DNA from: Chara braunii
Taxonomy: Eukaryota; Streptophyta; Charophyceae; Charales; Characeae
DNA length: 54,138 nucleotides
Assembly (NCBI GenBank): GCA_003427395.1
Contig: BFEA01000658.1
Location: 212,280 to 266,417 of the forward strand
Direction of reading: 5' to 3'
This document shows, piece by piece, positions 1 to 11,404 of this stretch (its first letter is position 1; every line of letters begins with the position of its first letter). Under the pieces are notes generated by a model, which was not told the DNA's origin, did no database searches, and saw nothing but the letters and a program-made list of their open reading frames with translations. A program made the position numbers and the translations under genes.

Positions 1-1162
1 TTGCGTAAGTGGAGTGGAAGTGCGGTTGGGTACACCGGGTCGCGGGATCTCTGTTGTGGGATTCCGTGCTAGGGTGGGGTGAGGTATTCAGGTTTGAGTC
101 ATGGGGCTTCACTTTCACCCCATCCCACTTAGCCTTATGGCTAGGTGTCTGCCCGCTAAGCCGTTGACAGTGTGTTCGATTCTTGGATTCGTCACATGCT
201 TTCACGCAGTAACCACCGTAGAAATAATACTACGGAAGTGTGGCTGCGTAAGTGGAGTGGAAGTGTCGTTGGGTACACCGGATCGTGGGATCTCCGTTCT
301 GGGATTCCGTGCTGGGGTGGGGTGAGGTATTCAGGTTTGAGTTGGGGCTTCACTTTCACCCTAGCCCACTTAGCCTTATGGTTAGGTGTCTGCCCACTAA
401 GTCGTCAACAGTGTGTTCGAGTCTTGGATTCGCCACATGCTTTCGCACAGTAACCACCGTAGAAATAATACTACGGAAGTGTGGCTGCGTAAGTGGAGTG
501 GAAGTGTGGTTGGGTACACCGGGTCGTGGGATCTCCGTTGTGGGATTCCGTGTCGGGGTGGGGTGAGGTATTCAGGTTTGAGTCATGGGGCTCCACTTTC
601 ACCCCAGCCCACTTAGCCTTATGGTTAGGTGTCTGCCCACTAAGTCGTTGACAGTGTGTCCGAGTCTTGGATTCGTCACATGTTTTCACGCAGTAACCAC
701 CATAGAAATAATACTACGGAAGTGTGGCTGCGTAAGTGGAGTGGAAGTGTGGTTGGGTATACCGGGTCGCGGGATCTCCATTGTGGGATTCAGTGATGGG
801 GTGGGGTGAGGTATTCAGGTTTGAGTCCTGGGGCTTCACTTTCACCCCAACCCACTTAGCCTTATGGTTAGGTGTCTGACCGCTAAGCTGTCAACAGTGT
901 GTCCGAGTCTTGGATTCGTCACATGCTTTCTAGCAGTAACCACAGTAGAAATAATACTACGGAAGTGTGGCTGCGTAAGTGGAGTGGAACTGTGGTTGGG
1001 TACACCGGGTCGCGGGATCTCCGTTGTGGGATTCCGTGTTGGGGTGGGGTGAGGTATTCAGGTTTGAGTCATGGGGCTTCACTTTCACCCTAGCCCACTT
1101 AGCCTTATGGTTAGGTGTCTGTCCGCTAAGTCGTTGACAGTGTGTTTAAGTTTTGGATCCGT
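1..1162. repeat. Tandem satellite, ~242-bp monomer, about 4.8 copies
   Basis: The motif TGCGTAAGTGGAGTGGAA recurs at 2, 245, 486, 729 and 972, giving periods of 243, 241, 243 and 243 bp. Each monomer also carries a GGGTGAGGTATTCAGG block and an ACTTAGCCTTATGG block in the same order. Monomers differ by scattered substitutions and 1-2 base indels. The array runs off the left edge of the window and stops at about 1162 inside a monomer, where LINE sequence begins after a short CA run. Open frames across it repeat once per monomer and are not genes. I do not recognise the satellite family. Confidence 0.93.
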
Positions 1163-2141
1163 CACGCACACACACATAGGTCGATCTATCTCAAATGGAG
1201 TAGGGGGTGCTAACCTCCTAATCTGGTCGTTGGCGAGGTGAATCCAAGGAGTGAGGGGGTTAAGTAATAGACGTTTAATCCATTGCAAAGAAAAAGTTAT
1301 TGCTTGGATTTGAGGGTCAATGATCCAAAGGTCACCCTTAGATTTAGGTTGGATTATTGATAGCCAAGTCACTCTGCTGATAACATTTTCACACTCATGA
1401 TTCCCTCGCCGCAAGAAAGCTGCTAATTGACGTTGTAATATCTTGAGAGTAGTTTTATCTAAGGCCCATATCACTGATTTATACCAAATGGAAGCCAAGA
1501 CCACATTATCAATTACCAGGGATCGTTCAAACAAGGATGTATGTTTATCTTTCCACAATTCAAATTTCAATTGAGCTTGTTACAAAATCATTTCATTATT
1601 GGTAGTTGGTTTGCCTGTAGTTGAAAAGGACACACCCAGAACTCTAATCGGAATATCTGACTGAATCCATTTAATATTAGGTTATTCGGGGGGTCGCGTA
1701 CCTTGCTAATAAATCCACATCCCAATGTTTTATTGCCCCAGTTTACCTTCATATCAGAAAGTTTGCAGAAGATGCTCATTAATTTATTGCATGCGTCCAA
1801 AATTCGCTTGTGATGCCTCAACCATCAGAGAGAGATCGTCTGCAAAGAGAGAGTAGATTGGGATGGCTTCCCTTGGGATATAAGAGATCTGGATACGTCT
1901 AATGTTTTTATGATGTCTTAGGCTAGCTGCAAGAGCTTTCATAATGATCACAAAGATAAGCGAAGCGGTTGGGTCGCTTTGTCTTACCGAGCTCTGAAGT
2001 ACAATGGGAGGTGTCACATTGTCATTAATCATTACTCTTGTTGTAGCATTTCTATGCAAATTATAATCCATCTCCTAAATTGTGGACCAAAATTGGATTT
2101 TTCTAAACATTCATCTAAAAAGAACCAATCAACATGATCAC
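1163..2141 (-). pseudogene. LINE reverse transcriptase fragment (copy E)
   Basis: Reading the minus strand from 2141 to 1163, broken frames give the middle and end of a LINE reverse transcriptase: the motif SLFADDLSLMV (about 1870-1835), then FCKLSDMKVNWGNK (about 1760-1720) and the thumb-side block NVVLASIWYKSVIW (about 1520-1470). Three frames are needed, so at least two frameshifts are present. The same segments occur in the same order in the LINE at 49192-50130. The fragment begins abruptly just after a DHVDWFF motif and ends just after EIDRPM, lacking endonuclease, the N-terminal RT motifs and the zf-RVT domain. No poly(A) tail or target duplication is visible, so it looks like a rearranged relic, not a 5'-truncated insertion. 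Confidence 0.85.
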
Positions 2142-2480
2142 CCTGGCCCCCCCCATTCTAGAATGCATCTTCTCCACCATATTACCCACATGATGGAACG
2201 CCTGCCTAGGCAATACATGTTCTCCTCAAAAGGTGTTTCCTCAAAACTGGGGCAGTGTCCCAATAGTCTGACCCTCCAGTCCCATAGCCATAATGAGTTC
2301 GGTACAATATGTCGCCCATCGCCATAGTAATACGGTTGCGGGACACTGTAGGAAGGTGTGTTCCAGAGTCTCGGTGCGCTTTTTGTCGGACTAGTTCTGG
2401 AGGCATCGTCGACACCTAGGAAGCGTCCTTCCGTGTTGTTCCAATTGCGTGTGGTCAATCAGCCAGTCGTTGGTTGGCAG
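2142..2480 (-). pseudogene. LINE copy D zf-RVT (RT zinc-binding) domain remnant
   Basis: On the minus strand the residues ETLEHTFLQCP are encoded at about 2375-2343. They match the His-Cys core of the zf-RVT domain found at the C-terminus of plant LINE polyproteins, and the same motif occurs at 48210-48172 (ETLEHIFLQCP) and 44905-44868 (ETIEHFFL, a stop, then CP). A tryptophan-rich continuation follows. The domain lies downstream of the RT as expected. Frames are broken, so no complete domain can be translated. Confidence 0.8.
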
Positions 2481-2859
2481 ACACCGGTGAGCGATTTGCC
2501 ACTCCCAAGGCAGAGACTTTGGTTGGCCTCTTTCTATACTCTATGAACCACTGGATGGGCTTGAGCAGACCAATGTCTATGTTGAGGTGGCGTTGTCATC
2601 TATCCTCTACCACGTATTTCAGCCTGCGCCTCGGTCTGAGCATTGGTATACTGCCTTAGTCTTTAGAGTGGCTAGCGTTGCGGGTCTCGCCTTCCCCCCT
2701 TTTTTCGAAATTGTTTGGCATTTCCACTACCACCGTCTTTCATCAGGATCGAAGGTGAGGTCCTCAATCGGGGTCATTGGCTGATAAGCCCCCCAACCCC
2801 TCTCCTCTTCTATCACTATAATGCGATAGACCTCCCTTTTCTCTTTCCAGATAAAAGGT

Positions 2860-4730
2860 TGTCGGATCTCTCATAGCTGACCATTTTTCGTGGCGGCAAA
2901 GCATTCGATCAGCACTTGCGCTTGGTCTACCATGTGCACACGACCTACTTGTGCTCCATGGTCGGGTAGTCCTACCCAGTCCCCTTCTTCTAAGTGAGGG
3001 TTCTTTCTAAGAGTGGTGTACCATTGAAGGGGGGAACTTTCAATGAGTTTTTCCATTGCTGACTCTGTTAGGTAGCAATACCGCACCCATTCTCGCATTC
3101 TTTTTGCACTCTTTCATTCCCCGAGTGCCGCATCCTAGAGGTTCCCCACCCTCCAAACCTCGTGCTTCACCCAACCCCTCCATAGGGAGTCTGAGCTACA
3201 TCTCACCCGGCCAAGGGAATCCGTGATTAGCCTGTTGCCAAACAAGGGTTGCCTAAACACTTCCTCCCACCTCTCCGGTATCGAACGGTCGGGGATTGGG
3301 AGTTTCGTCCATGTTCGTAGGAGACGTAACCAATGCTCGTCCATTCGGTCACCGTTCTTGTACTTCCTTGGTAGTCTCCAGTACCTTTCCTTGAGCCATA
3401 TCAGAGGGTCAATCTCTGGCGCGATCTGTGCCAAAGCAAGGGGAACCTAGGGGGACGATGGTGCGAAAATGAGATGCTGGAACCAGCGAAGGCTGAGGGC
3501 ATGAAACTGCGTGGAAGGATCCACAATTCCGAGCTCTCCTCCGACCTTAGGCTGGATCACTGATTCCCATGCTAATCGACTGATGGTATGGGGGTTGCCA
3601 CTGTCTCCTCTCCATAGAAAGACCGCCAACTACCGCTTCAGCGCCTTAAGCCCCCTGTTGTTCATGAACCATAAGATGACTTTGTACCAGAGAGTGACCA
3701 ATACAACATTATTGATGACAAGGGTCCGTCCAAAGATTGATGTGTGCTTGTTGTTCCAACCCGCTAGTTTGGTCTGTGTCGGTCTCACCAACCACTCTAA
3801 GTTACCGTTGGGTTTTCCCTTCGTTGTAACTAAAGCCCCTACGATTCTAAGAGCGTTGTTTGGGGGAAGCCAAGTAATTCGCGGATTCTCAGGGGGTCTT
3901 CCTCCCTGGTGGTGTAGTCACCAGTCCATAGTCTTTTGACCCCAGTGAACGGTCATATCTGAGATCCTAGAAAAGTGGTCCACCATAATGGTGAGGTCAT
4001 CCGCAAACAAAGAGCAAACTGGCACAACCTCCTCCGAGATGTCAGCGATCCTGATCCAGGTGAGGTTCTTATTGTGTCTCAGGTTAGCGGATAATGCCTC
4101 CATGATAACAAGGAAGAGGAAGGGGGCAATGTGGTTTCCTTGCCTGACCGACCGCTGAAGCGCAAACGGAGGTGTCACTGATCCATTAACCTGCACACAT
4201 GTAGTAGCATTATTATGTAGTATTCTCACCCATTGCCTGAAGGTTGGTCCAAAGTTCATTTTGTCTAAACATTTATCCGAAAAATCCTAGTCAACGTTGT
4301 CGTCGGTTTTTTTTAAGTCGATGAAAATAATGGGAGCGTTTGCTCGGTTCCTACGTTCAAACTGACCACTTCGTTTACCAGCAGGATATTCTCTTGTATG
4401 TTTCTAGCGACCATGAACCCTGTGTGGGCCGAGTGTATTACGTCCTCCAGGACCTCCACCATACGGTTCGCTAAGGCTTTGGAGAGTATTTTGTAGACTA
4501 CCATGAGGAGGGTAATAGGTCTATAGTGCCTCATGTTCATCTTATCCCTTTTTTTATAAAGTAATGGCAGCACCCATTTCCCCACTACTTCCCCCATTTC
4601 GTCGGCCTCCCATACCTTCTAGTAGAACTCCCACAAGCCTGAACTCAGATCCGACCACATTGTTTTCCAGAATTATTTGGAGAAGCCATCAATGCCGGGT
4701 GTTTTCTTTTCCTTCATCTGGAGAATCGTT
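2860..4730 (-). pseudogene. LINE copy D reverse transcriptase and connection region
   Basis: Minus-strand frames give RT landmarks in order: KEKKTPGIDGF (about 4715-4685), NMRHYRPITLLMVVYKILSK (about 4540-4480), the IHSAHTGFMVARNIQENI block (about 4440-4390), an LQRSVRQGNHIAPFLFLVIM block (about 4160-4100) and the catalytic box CSLFADDLTIMV (about 4020-3985). Downstream come a thumb and connection region with EIDPLIWLKERYW (about 3415-3375) and a long charged segment to 2871. The box is FADD, not YADD, as in the other LINEs here. At least four frame changes are needed. Such RTs prime reverse transcription at a nicked chromosomal target; this copy cannot do so. Confidence 0.87.
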
Positions 4731-4865
4731 GTTTATATTTCGTCCTTTGTCAAGGGCAGTGTTGTACCCTCGTTCACCGTTCACGAGGTCCGTGGACGGA
4801 AATCGGTCATGGAGTTCACAAAGTTCACGACATGGGAGTTCATGGAGTTCATGGAGAGCGGGATC

Positions 4866-6250
4866 TTTTTTTTTTTTTTTTTGGCTAGGTGGGGGGGGGG
4901 TGTTTTTGTTTTTTTTTAAGGAGGGTGAGGGTCATCGGAGGGTAACCCCCCATAATTTTTTCATTTTTTTTCACGGATAACTTTTTTTTTAATTAAAAAT
5001 GGAAAAAAAATGCAACCAACCAAAATAAGCATTTTCGTTTGTTTTTTTGTAGGTTATTTCGATTTGTTTTATTTTTTCAATGTCATCACCAACGTTGTCA
5101 CGCGGGGATCCCCGGGGCCCAAGCCGGGGTAGGGGTTTCAACCCCGGACCCCCGCCGCGGGGCTACCCGACCCCCGCCCCCGCAAAATCAACCCCGGCCC
5201 TGCCCCAACCCCGCACCNNNNNNNNNNNNNNNNNNNNNNNNNNNNNNNNNNNNNNNNNNNNNNNNNNNNNNNNNNNNNNNNNNNNNNNNNNNNNNNNNNN
5301 NNNNNNNNNNNNNNNNNNNNNNNNNNNNNNNNNNNNNNNNNNNNNNNNNNNNNNNNNNNNNNNNNNNNNNNNNNNNNNNNNNNNNNNNNNNNNNNNNNNN
5401 NNNNNNNNNNNNNNNNNNNNNNNNNNNNNNNNNNNNNNNNNNNNNNNNNNNNNNNNNNNNNNNNNNNNNNNNNNNNNNNNNNNNNNNNNNNNNNNNNNNN
5501 NNNNNNNNNNNNNNNNNNNNNNNNNNNNNNNNNNNNNNNNNNNNNNNNNNNNNNNNNNNNNNNNNNNNNNNNNNNNNNNNNNNNNNNNNNNNNNNNNNNN
5601 NNNNNNNNNNNNNNNNNNNNNNNNNNNNNNNNNNNNNNNNNNNNNNNNNNNNNNNNNNNNNNNNNNNNNNNNNNNNNNNNNNNNNNNNNNNNNNNNNNNN
5701 NNNNNNNNNNNNNNNNNNNNNNNNNNNNNNNNNNNNNNNNNNNNNNNNNNNNNNNNNNNNNNNNNNNNNNNNNNNNNNNNNNNNNNNNNNNNNNNNNNNN
5801 NNNNNNNNNNNNNNNNNNNNNNNNNNNNNNNNNNNNNNNNNNNNNNNNNNNNNNNNNNNNNNNNNNNNNNNNNNNNNNNNNNNNNNNNNNNNNNNNNNNN
5901 NNNNNNNNNNNNNNNNNNNNNNNNNNNNNNNNNNNNNNNNNNNNNNNNNNNNNNNNNNNNNNNNNNNNNNNNNNNNNNNNNNNNNNNNNNNNNNNNNNNN
6001 NNNNNNNNNNCACTATTTTTATTTTTATTTTTTGAATTTTTTTTTTTTGCGGGGGGGTCTGGAGCCGGGGTTGGGGGTGCCCAACCCCGGAACCCCGGAA
6101 CCCCGGAACCCCGCCGGGGCCCCGGGGCCGGGCCTCGACAACCCTGGTCATCAAGCTGTAGGGCTTGAAGCGGCTGTAGTTGGGTGAGACCTAAAAAAAA
6201 GGAAAAAAAAAGAAGAAAAAAAAAAACACTCTTTCGTGGTCTGCCCGTTC
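4866..6250. mobile_element. Insert splitting LINE copy D, GC-rich with gap
   Basis: LINE sequence stops at a T17 tract at about 4866 and is picked up again near 6250-6400. Between them lie poly(T)/poly(G) runs, A/T-rich stretches, GC-rich blocks on both sides of a 793-bp run of N, and an A-rich tract at 6192-6227. The blocks beside the gap are roughly reverse complements (GTTGTCACGCGGGGATCCCC on the left, CCGGGCCTCGACAAC on the right), so the unread centre probably sits inside a large GC-rich inverted repeat. No clean target duplication was found. Element class is unknown. Confidence 0.5.
5218..6010. other. Assembly gap (N run)
   Basis: A run of 793 N separates two scaffolded pieces. Any reading frame crossing it is meaningless. 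Confidence 1.
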
Positions 6251-6252
6251 AC

Positions 6253-6340
6253 CGTGAATGACCGTTCAAAAAAAAAAAACACCAAATGAACGGTCGGTCA
6301 CATTCAAGTGACCGGTGCCGCTCACGTTCAGGGTGACAAC
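6253..6340. repeat. Short inverted repeat around an A12 tract
   Basis: TGACCGTTCA lies left of an A12 tract and TGAACGGTCGGTCA lies right of it, forming a hairpin; further GTGACCGG and CGTTCA words follow. It marks the right edge of the insert in LINE copy D and may belong to a small palindromic element. The function is unknown. Confidence 0.5.
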
Positions 6341-6399
6341 ACTGGTTAAATGTCTCTCTAAATGATCCAATTGTTGTGAGGATAGATGTCAATCCATGA

Positions 6400-6600
6400 G
6401 AGAGATGAACTTCTTTAGGTCTCTTGTTCATGCCTCCCTTCGCGGGACCGGGATTTCGGATGTGTATAGTTGTTTACAAAACCTTCTTGTGTAGTGTCAG
6501 TTGCTATGACTTCCTCGCCTCTGTCTGGGTTATAAAATGCATCGATTACAATCCGCCTTGCGCGGACCGTCGCCATGCTGAAAAAATGGGTATCCATTGT
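6400..6600 (-). pseudogene. LINE copy D endonuclease-RT linker fragment
   Basis: The minus-strand frame from 6597 begins MDTHFFSMATVRARRIVIDA. It corresponds to the linker block at 50937 in the second LINE (MDVRFFFIARARVGRTVIKA) and to DSDFFGLARVRGKRQTIKAF at about 53155-53095. The order (downstream of the endonuclease, upstream of the RT) is as expected. Sequence 6600-7050 between this block and the endonuclease is recognisably LINE in position but yields no long frame. Confidence 0.7.
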
Positions 6601-7049
6601 GACCTTCTAGGTAAACTTGGTCATTTTCCCGCATATCCAAATACCTTGCCACCTATGTTGGGCGTATTGAAGAAGTTGGTCCTTCACTCTCTGAATATCT
6701 GCAGTGAGATGACGTAAGTCTACCTATTGTTCCAGGTCTAACAATTCTTTATGAATTATTATTTTCTGTTGTTGTTCTAAAGCCACTTTTGCCTTTGATA
6801 GTTCTTTACATTTTCGGGCAAGAAAAACCAGACCATTGTTGAACCAAGTAGAGTATGAGTCAAAGTGGTTTTTTTTGTTGGCGCCAGAATTGCCACTCGT
6901 GCTAAATCATTTGTCGAAATTGTTGATCCTTTAAAAGCGAGGTGTTAAGGTTATAGAAACCAGGCCCTTGATCCGGACTTTTCCTTATTGTTAGTATTAT
7001 CCCAAACGTTGTATGGTCCAAGCCTGGATGCTGACTGCGTGGGAGGATA

Positions 7050-7770
7050 ACCACCCGTCATAGGGCGCCTTTTAGGACATTAGGAGGAGAATAAGGTCGA
7101 TTCGCAATTTGGACAACCGGGTCGGTTCGTTGTCCCTTATGCAGATGAAGGTCTGGTCATTTGGGTGCAAGCAGCGAAAGGTATCGAAAACTGCAAGGGT
7201 TTCACACAGATTCGCTATTACTTGCTCATCTTCCTCTGCGGCAAAAAGGGGGGTCCCATGAGGGTTCCATCTATCATGCTCCTCATCGGGGGCGAGATTA
7301 AAATCCCGTGCGATGACCAACGGGATGCCATCGGGTACTCGTGTTCCTAGGTCGCCTAGAAAGACTCTTCTTTCTCCCACCATATTAGGGGAATAAATGC
7401 ACATAATTCAAGAGAAGTTTCATTTGCAGCATCCCCAACACTGATACCCACCGCCCTTCTTTCTCATCTGCCACCAATGAACCATCTAGAGCCTAGTGTT
7501 GGGGGGGATCCAGATTGCTACCCCTGTTGATCTTGACCTAAGGGTGCGGACCCTCACGCCGAGTGGGGCCAGACCATCTTATGGGCCCTGGTATGCTCTA
7601 ATTTATCCTGTAGGCGAGTCTCCTAAACGCATATCACGTCCGGTCACCACCTCTCCCCCACTCCTCTGAGCTGGTCCCAGATCGCCTGACAGTTCTCTAG
7701 ATTGCTGGTTGCGAGGCCATTTACATTGAGGAGTACAGGTCTAGGTTCGTTGTTCGTACTCATTGCTGCC
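7050..7770 (-). pseudogene. LINE copy D AP-type endonuclease
   Basis: Minus-strand frames give the exonuclease-endonuclease-phosphatase landmarks of LINE endonucleases: NVNGLATSNL (about 7725-7695), an ETRL box after a stop (about 7635), then from 7404 PNMVGERRVFLGDL and GIPLVIARDFNLAPDEEHD (about 7330-7270), and near 7190-7150 a DTFRCLHPND block of the type that precedes the RIDLIL end. The family nicks chromosomal DNA to prime insertion. The usual GGDFN box reads ARDFN, and several stops and frameshifts split the domain. Confidence 0.82.
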
Positions 7771-7813
7771 AAGCAGAGTTTCTGCAGTATAGTGTTTCCA
7801 CGTCAGTCACTTT

Positions 7814-8549
7814 CTAGGGGGGAAACCAATACACACATCTGTCCAAGTTCAGGACCTTCTTCCGCAAGATTCTGCACAGACATTTGTAAACGTCATCGTC
7901 GGACTGGAACTCACAGGCTTTTACCTTCATACACTGCAGGTCCAGCAACACGTTGTGGCTGTACCAGCGCAGGTTGGCGGTTTTATTAGGTTCAAACAAC
8001 AGATAGAGGTCAATCTTTGCCATATGTTGTTCACAACCTTCAAATCTCATCGCCGCCCTCACCCAAGTAGTGTTTCGGGAGGAAGACTTCAACTTATCTC
8101 GTGAAGACCTTGTCTCTTTTTTCTACATCCTCGATGTGCGCCGGAAAGTCTCATCCCTACAGTGTCACCCCTCAGTAATCTCCCACCGGGGAGAGCCTAA
8201 TCTCCTATTTCCTTTCAGTCTTCCTCATTGGGACCACTGACACTCCATCCGTTTTGGAGAGGGGCAGCTCAATGAGGCCCCGTTCAATGAGTTGTCGCAG
8301 CTTGAGTCGTCGCGAGGTCAACCTCTCCTCTGCAGCTTCCACTCCGCCCCTTTGTTGTATGTTCGATGAGGCGGGGGTATATTGTTCGCGCTCCTCGCCC
8401 GAAGCTTCCCGGCGGGGGGTATGTGGGGCGTTTGAAGGGCGGAAACGACCTCGGGCAATAGTCAGGATACGCTGAAAGATTTTCGACCATGTTAAATAGG
8501 TTGGGACACAGGACGTCAGCGCAGATTTAAGCGTTGGGTTATTGTTCAA
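7814..8549 (-). pseudogene. LINE ORF1-like region, copy D
   Basis: Two minus-strand frames lie upstream of the endonuclease. The first (8549-8205, 114 codons) is rich in Arg and Glu with no recognisable fold. The second (8092-7814) contains a block with DLYLLFEPNKTANLRWYSHN, LQCMKVKACEFQSDDDVYK and RILRKKVLNLD. That second block has a clear homologue, stops included, upstream of the endonuclease of the other LINE at about 52360-52210 (DVFLKYEV, LKWFNQDLL, LQLIKVKGSNFWSETDV). It is therefore a conserved part of this LINE family. I infer an ORF1-like or N-terminal nucleic-acid-binding role, without direct evidence. Confidence 0.65.
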
Positions 8550-8818
8550 AAGTGTGACTAATTCTACATAGAACGTGTCCCAATACTCCTCCCCTTCATT
8601 CTCCCCTGCTTGCGGGATTTTAGATCTTACGTGTTTAATTATCCATTGTGTGATTGTCTAGATCTTCTGATCCAGGCCCATCTTTTGTGGGAGCGCATCT
8701 GTTTTTTTTTTACTATCAACCATTTCAACCTCTAGAGGGAGAGGAGTCGTGTCCATGTCCATTGGTTGGGCTCCAAAGGCACCCTAAAAAAAATCCGGAC
8801 CCAGAGCTTGATGCGCGT

Positions 8819-9350
8819 CGTCGAGCGCATCAGTCCCGCGCCGCGCAAAACGGGACCCTCCCAACCACGTCACACAAGAGTTGGTCTAATCCTCGTCGCG
8901 ATACACATGGAGCTTCCGCAAGCAGCTTCGACCGAGTGCACCATCCATACCTCTCGCGAGCCCCTACGACAGGATAGGGCCAACGCGAGGCACGACTTAC
9001 CTCCACCTTGGGGGAGTTGTCACCTCCCTTCGGTGTGCGTATCCCCGCCGAGCTACAAGTCTGCAGTATGAAAGCTAATCAGTTGCAATCGCAGAGGTGG
9101 ACCGGCTGAGGGTGTTTCTCGTTCGCTGTAGCATGGTGGTACACGCGGTCTTACACCTCTATCGAACCCGCACGCGAACCGATGCACTGGGGGGCTGAAG
9201 TCCCAAGCGTGACTCGTCGTCGGTCGACTAGGACGCATCCCACATACCACGCGTTACTCCACAACACTCACACATGGAACGACACAAAACGAACAACACA
9301 ACAACACTCTTAGTCCCTTTTGTAGTCATCCTATAACCTTCCGACGCAGA
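8819..9350. repeat. LTR-like repeat, copy A
   Basis: This is the first of four related copies (others start at 16821, 22881 and 31781). Shared words in order are TCGAGCGCATC, CCCCTACGACAGGATAGG, GGGAGTTGTCACC, CCGCCGAGCTA, TTGCAATCGCAGAGGT, CGTTCGCTGTAG, GTCGGTCGACTAGGA and TTAGTCCC. Copy A is most like copy B. No coding capacity is apparent. By analogy with copies C1/C2 it is the terminal portion of a long LTR read on the minus strand. Its left edge meets LINE copy D without a primer-site match, as expected for an outer or isolated LTR end. Confidence 0.75.
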
Positions 9351-10570
9351 AAATCGAAAAGGCGATGCGCGCAAGACTTAGTATAAAACAGCATGGACGC
9401 ACGGTCGTCCCACATCAACTAACAATGCATACTTACGCAAGCGGTCACAATGATGGCGTACTATGTAGTGCCTATAACCACGCGTTCCTCGATAATCTTG
9501 ACGGTCTCGTTCGACACTCTCGGTTGACACTCGCCTTGAGGGGTTAATCTCTCGACGCTAGACAACCGCCAAGTGCGGTTGAGAATCACACCCTCTTCAA
9601 CACCCTGCGAATAGTGGGTGGTACACAGGCTTATATATGTGGTGACAATCGTCTCTTATTGCCCCGGAGACTAGCTCCATCATCAAAGGTCTGGAGAGAA
9701 ATCAAAGGGTTTGACTTTCACGACTGTCACGAGCTACAACGTCCAACTAATTAAAAACTTTAAAAAGCAAAGGATAAAAGAGGATCTCCCTTTTCTCTCA
9801 AAACATAATCTGTTTAACTCTCACGCATGGTCACAGTAAGTCACGCGAACACTCAAAGCATATGTATTGACATATATATAGGGTTATAAATATGTGACGA
9901 TCACTTCTCACAATCACAGTGGGACTCCTCTCAACCATATATATGTATGTGATCGTAGGCAGTCAAATCCAAAGTCTGAACCACCAAATATACTTGCAAT
10001 CACATCAAAGATTCAACCAAAAGTCAATGCAGTACGAGGGGTCAACTTCAACCATTCTCTGCGTTCATACCCCTCGTTTTAGTCATACAAACCTCAACCT
10101 TAGCGCACCCTTCCAGCAATGAATACTCAGGTTCTTTGTTAAATGGTCATTCAACAAAGTCCGGGTAAAAACACAACAAATTAAAACGAACCACATGGCT
10201 AAACCCTTTAGGTTGAGTGATAAGAGTGAATTGGAGTTGAGTTGTAAACCGACGAATCGACAACCGACCTGTTATCATGTTATCACTGATAACAGAAAAT
10301 GATCCTCGTGAGATCAAGCTGAATCTAGTCCAATCTTGAGTCAGAATGATCAAAGGGACTTGTACCATAAGACAGGTCAATGCCCAAGCTGAATCATCAG
10401 TATATGGACCATAAATCCCCATATCACATTCTTACTCAAAACTTATCTACCAACTAAGTCTAAGTCTACCCCTGAGCCAGTGTCCAAAGAAAAGGTAGAC
10501 CTTTAGCAGAATCTTCCCCATACAGGGTAGATTGCCAGTATTTTCACCTGTCAAAATAAAATTTATCTCC
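9351..10570. other. Non-coding sequence downstream of LTR-like copy A
   Basis: There is no supportable gene; frames are short and lack recognisable motifs. The stretch is AT-rich with a (TA)n-like word near 9871 and 9936. It leads into the 124-bp repeat array also present after copy B, so I take it as internal or LTR sequence of the same element family. Confidence 0.5.
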
Positions 10571-10574
10571 TCTA

Positions 10575-11125
10575 AACTAAGAAAATTTCGACAGCGTTTC
10601 CCGTAGGAAAAGTGTCATTTCAAAATGTATATTAGCTTAAATATGAAAACTGAAACAATATCTAACTCTGAAAAGTCAAGTTTTGTTTAACTTCCTAAAT
10701 TAGTAAAAATTTGGGCAGCATCTCCTTTAGAAAAGTAGACTTTCCCAGATTTATACTAAGTTAAATAAGAACTCAAAGTAAAGCTTGAGTTCAGCCAAGA
10801 CAAAATTCAACTAACTCCTTAGTTTCGTAGAAATTTCGGCAACGCTTCCCGTAGTGAAAGTAGTTTTTCAAAATTTATACAAGGCTAAGTTTAAAAATCT
10901 AAAAATAACTTTGGCTTCCCAAAGTTTAATTTTGTCTAACTCTCTAATTTAGCAAAATTTTGGGCAGCACTCCCTTTAGAAAGGAGACTTTTCAAATTTT
11001 TACTAAGTCGTACATAAAATATAGACAAGTTGAACGTCGAAAAGTCAAAATGACTAACTCCTTGGTTTTGTAGAAATTTCGACAGCGCTTCTCATAGAGA
11101 AAGTAACTTACCAAGATTTATACAA
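10575..11125. repeat. Tandem repeat, ~124-bp unit, five copies
   Basis: The core (ATTTCG or ATTTGGG, then a CAGC word, CTTCCCGTAG or CTCCTTTAG, then a GAAAG block) starts at about 10585, 10709, 10833, 10957 and 11076, i.e. periods of 124, 124, 124 and 119 bp. Units alternate between an ATTTCG..CCGTAG type and an ATTTGGG..CTTTAG type, implying a ~248-bp higher-order dimer. Related units follow copy B at 19975-20300. Confidence 0.85.
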
Positions 11126-11404
11126 GACCAAGTATAACAAAAGATCAAAGAAAATGCGAAAATTGACCTAAGTAAAATAAACTTAGCTCATAAAATGCAG
11201 GAATTAAAAGTAACTTCTATGACTTTATCACGTGGCGAGCTTCTAAGGCAACTACCTTTCAAACTAAAACTCGGACTAAGTAGTAATCTCACTCAGTCAC
11301 ATGCAAGGTCAAACCACAAACCTAAGTACTCTCACCAGCCCAAAGTTAATCTTGTCAAACAATAGTTTGTAGTCTTTCAATGATTTATCTCTTTATACTC
11401 AGCT

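Larger units (their letters stand above)
2142..8700 (-). mobile_element. Decayed LINE (copy D), APE endonuclease / RT type, interrupted
   Basis: This minus-strand element holds, 5' to 3', an ORF1-like region (8549-7814), an AP-type endonuclease (about 7770-7050), a linker (about 6600-6400), a reverse transcriptase (about 4730-2860) and a C-terminal zf-RVT segment (about 2480-2142). Order and sequence match the LINE at 47057-52612. The element is split at about 4866-6250 by T-rich and GC-rich sequence with an assembly gap. Many stops and frameshifts show it is inactive. The 3' end is cut at 2141 without a poly(A) tail, and the 5' limit near 8700 is uncertain because an LTR-like repeat starts at 8819. 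Confidence 0.85.

Noticed and set aside
5039-6187. Long open frames (338-382 codons) across 5.0-6.2 kb
   Set aside because: They consist mostly of untranslatable N from the gap, with GC-rich repeats at each end.
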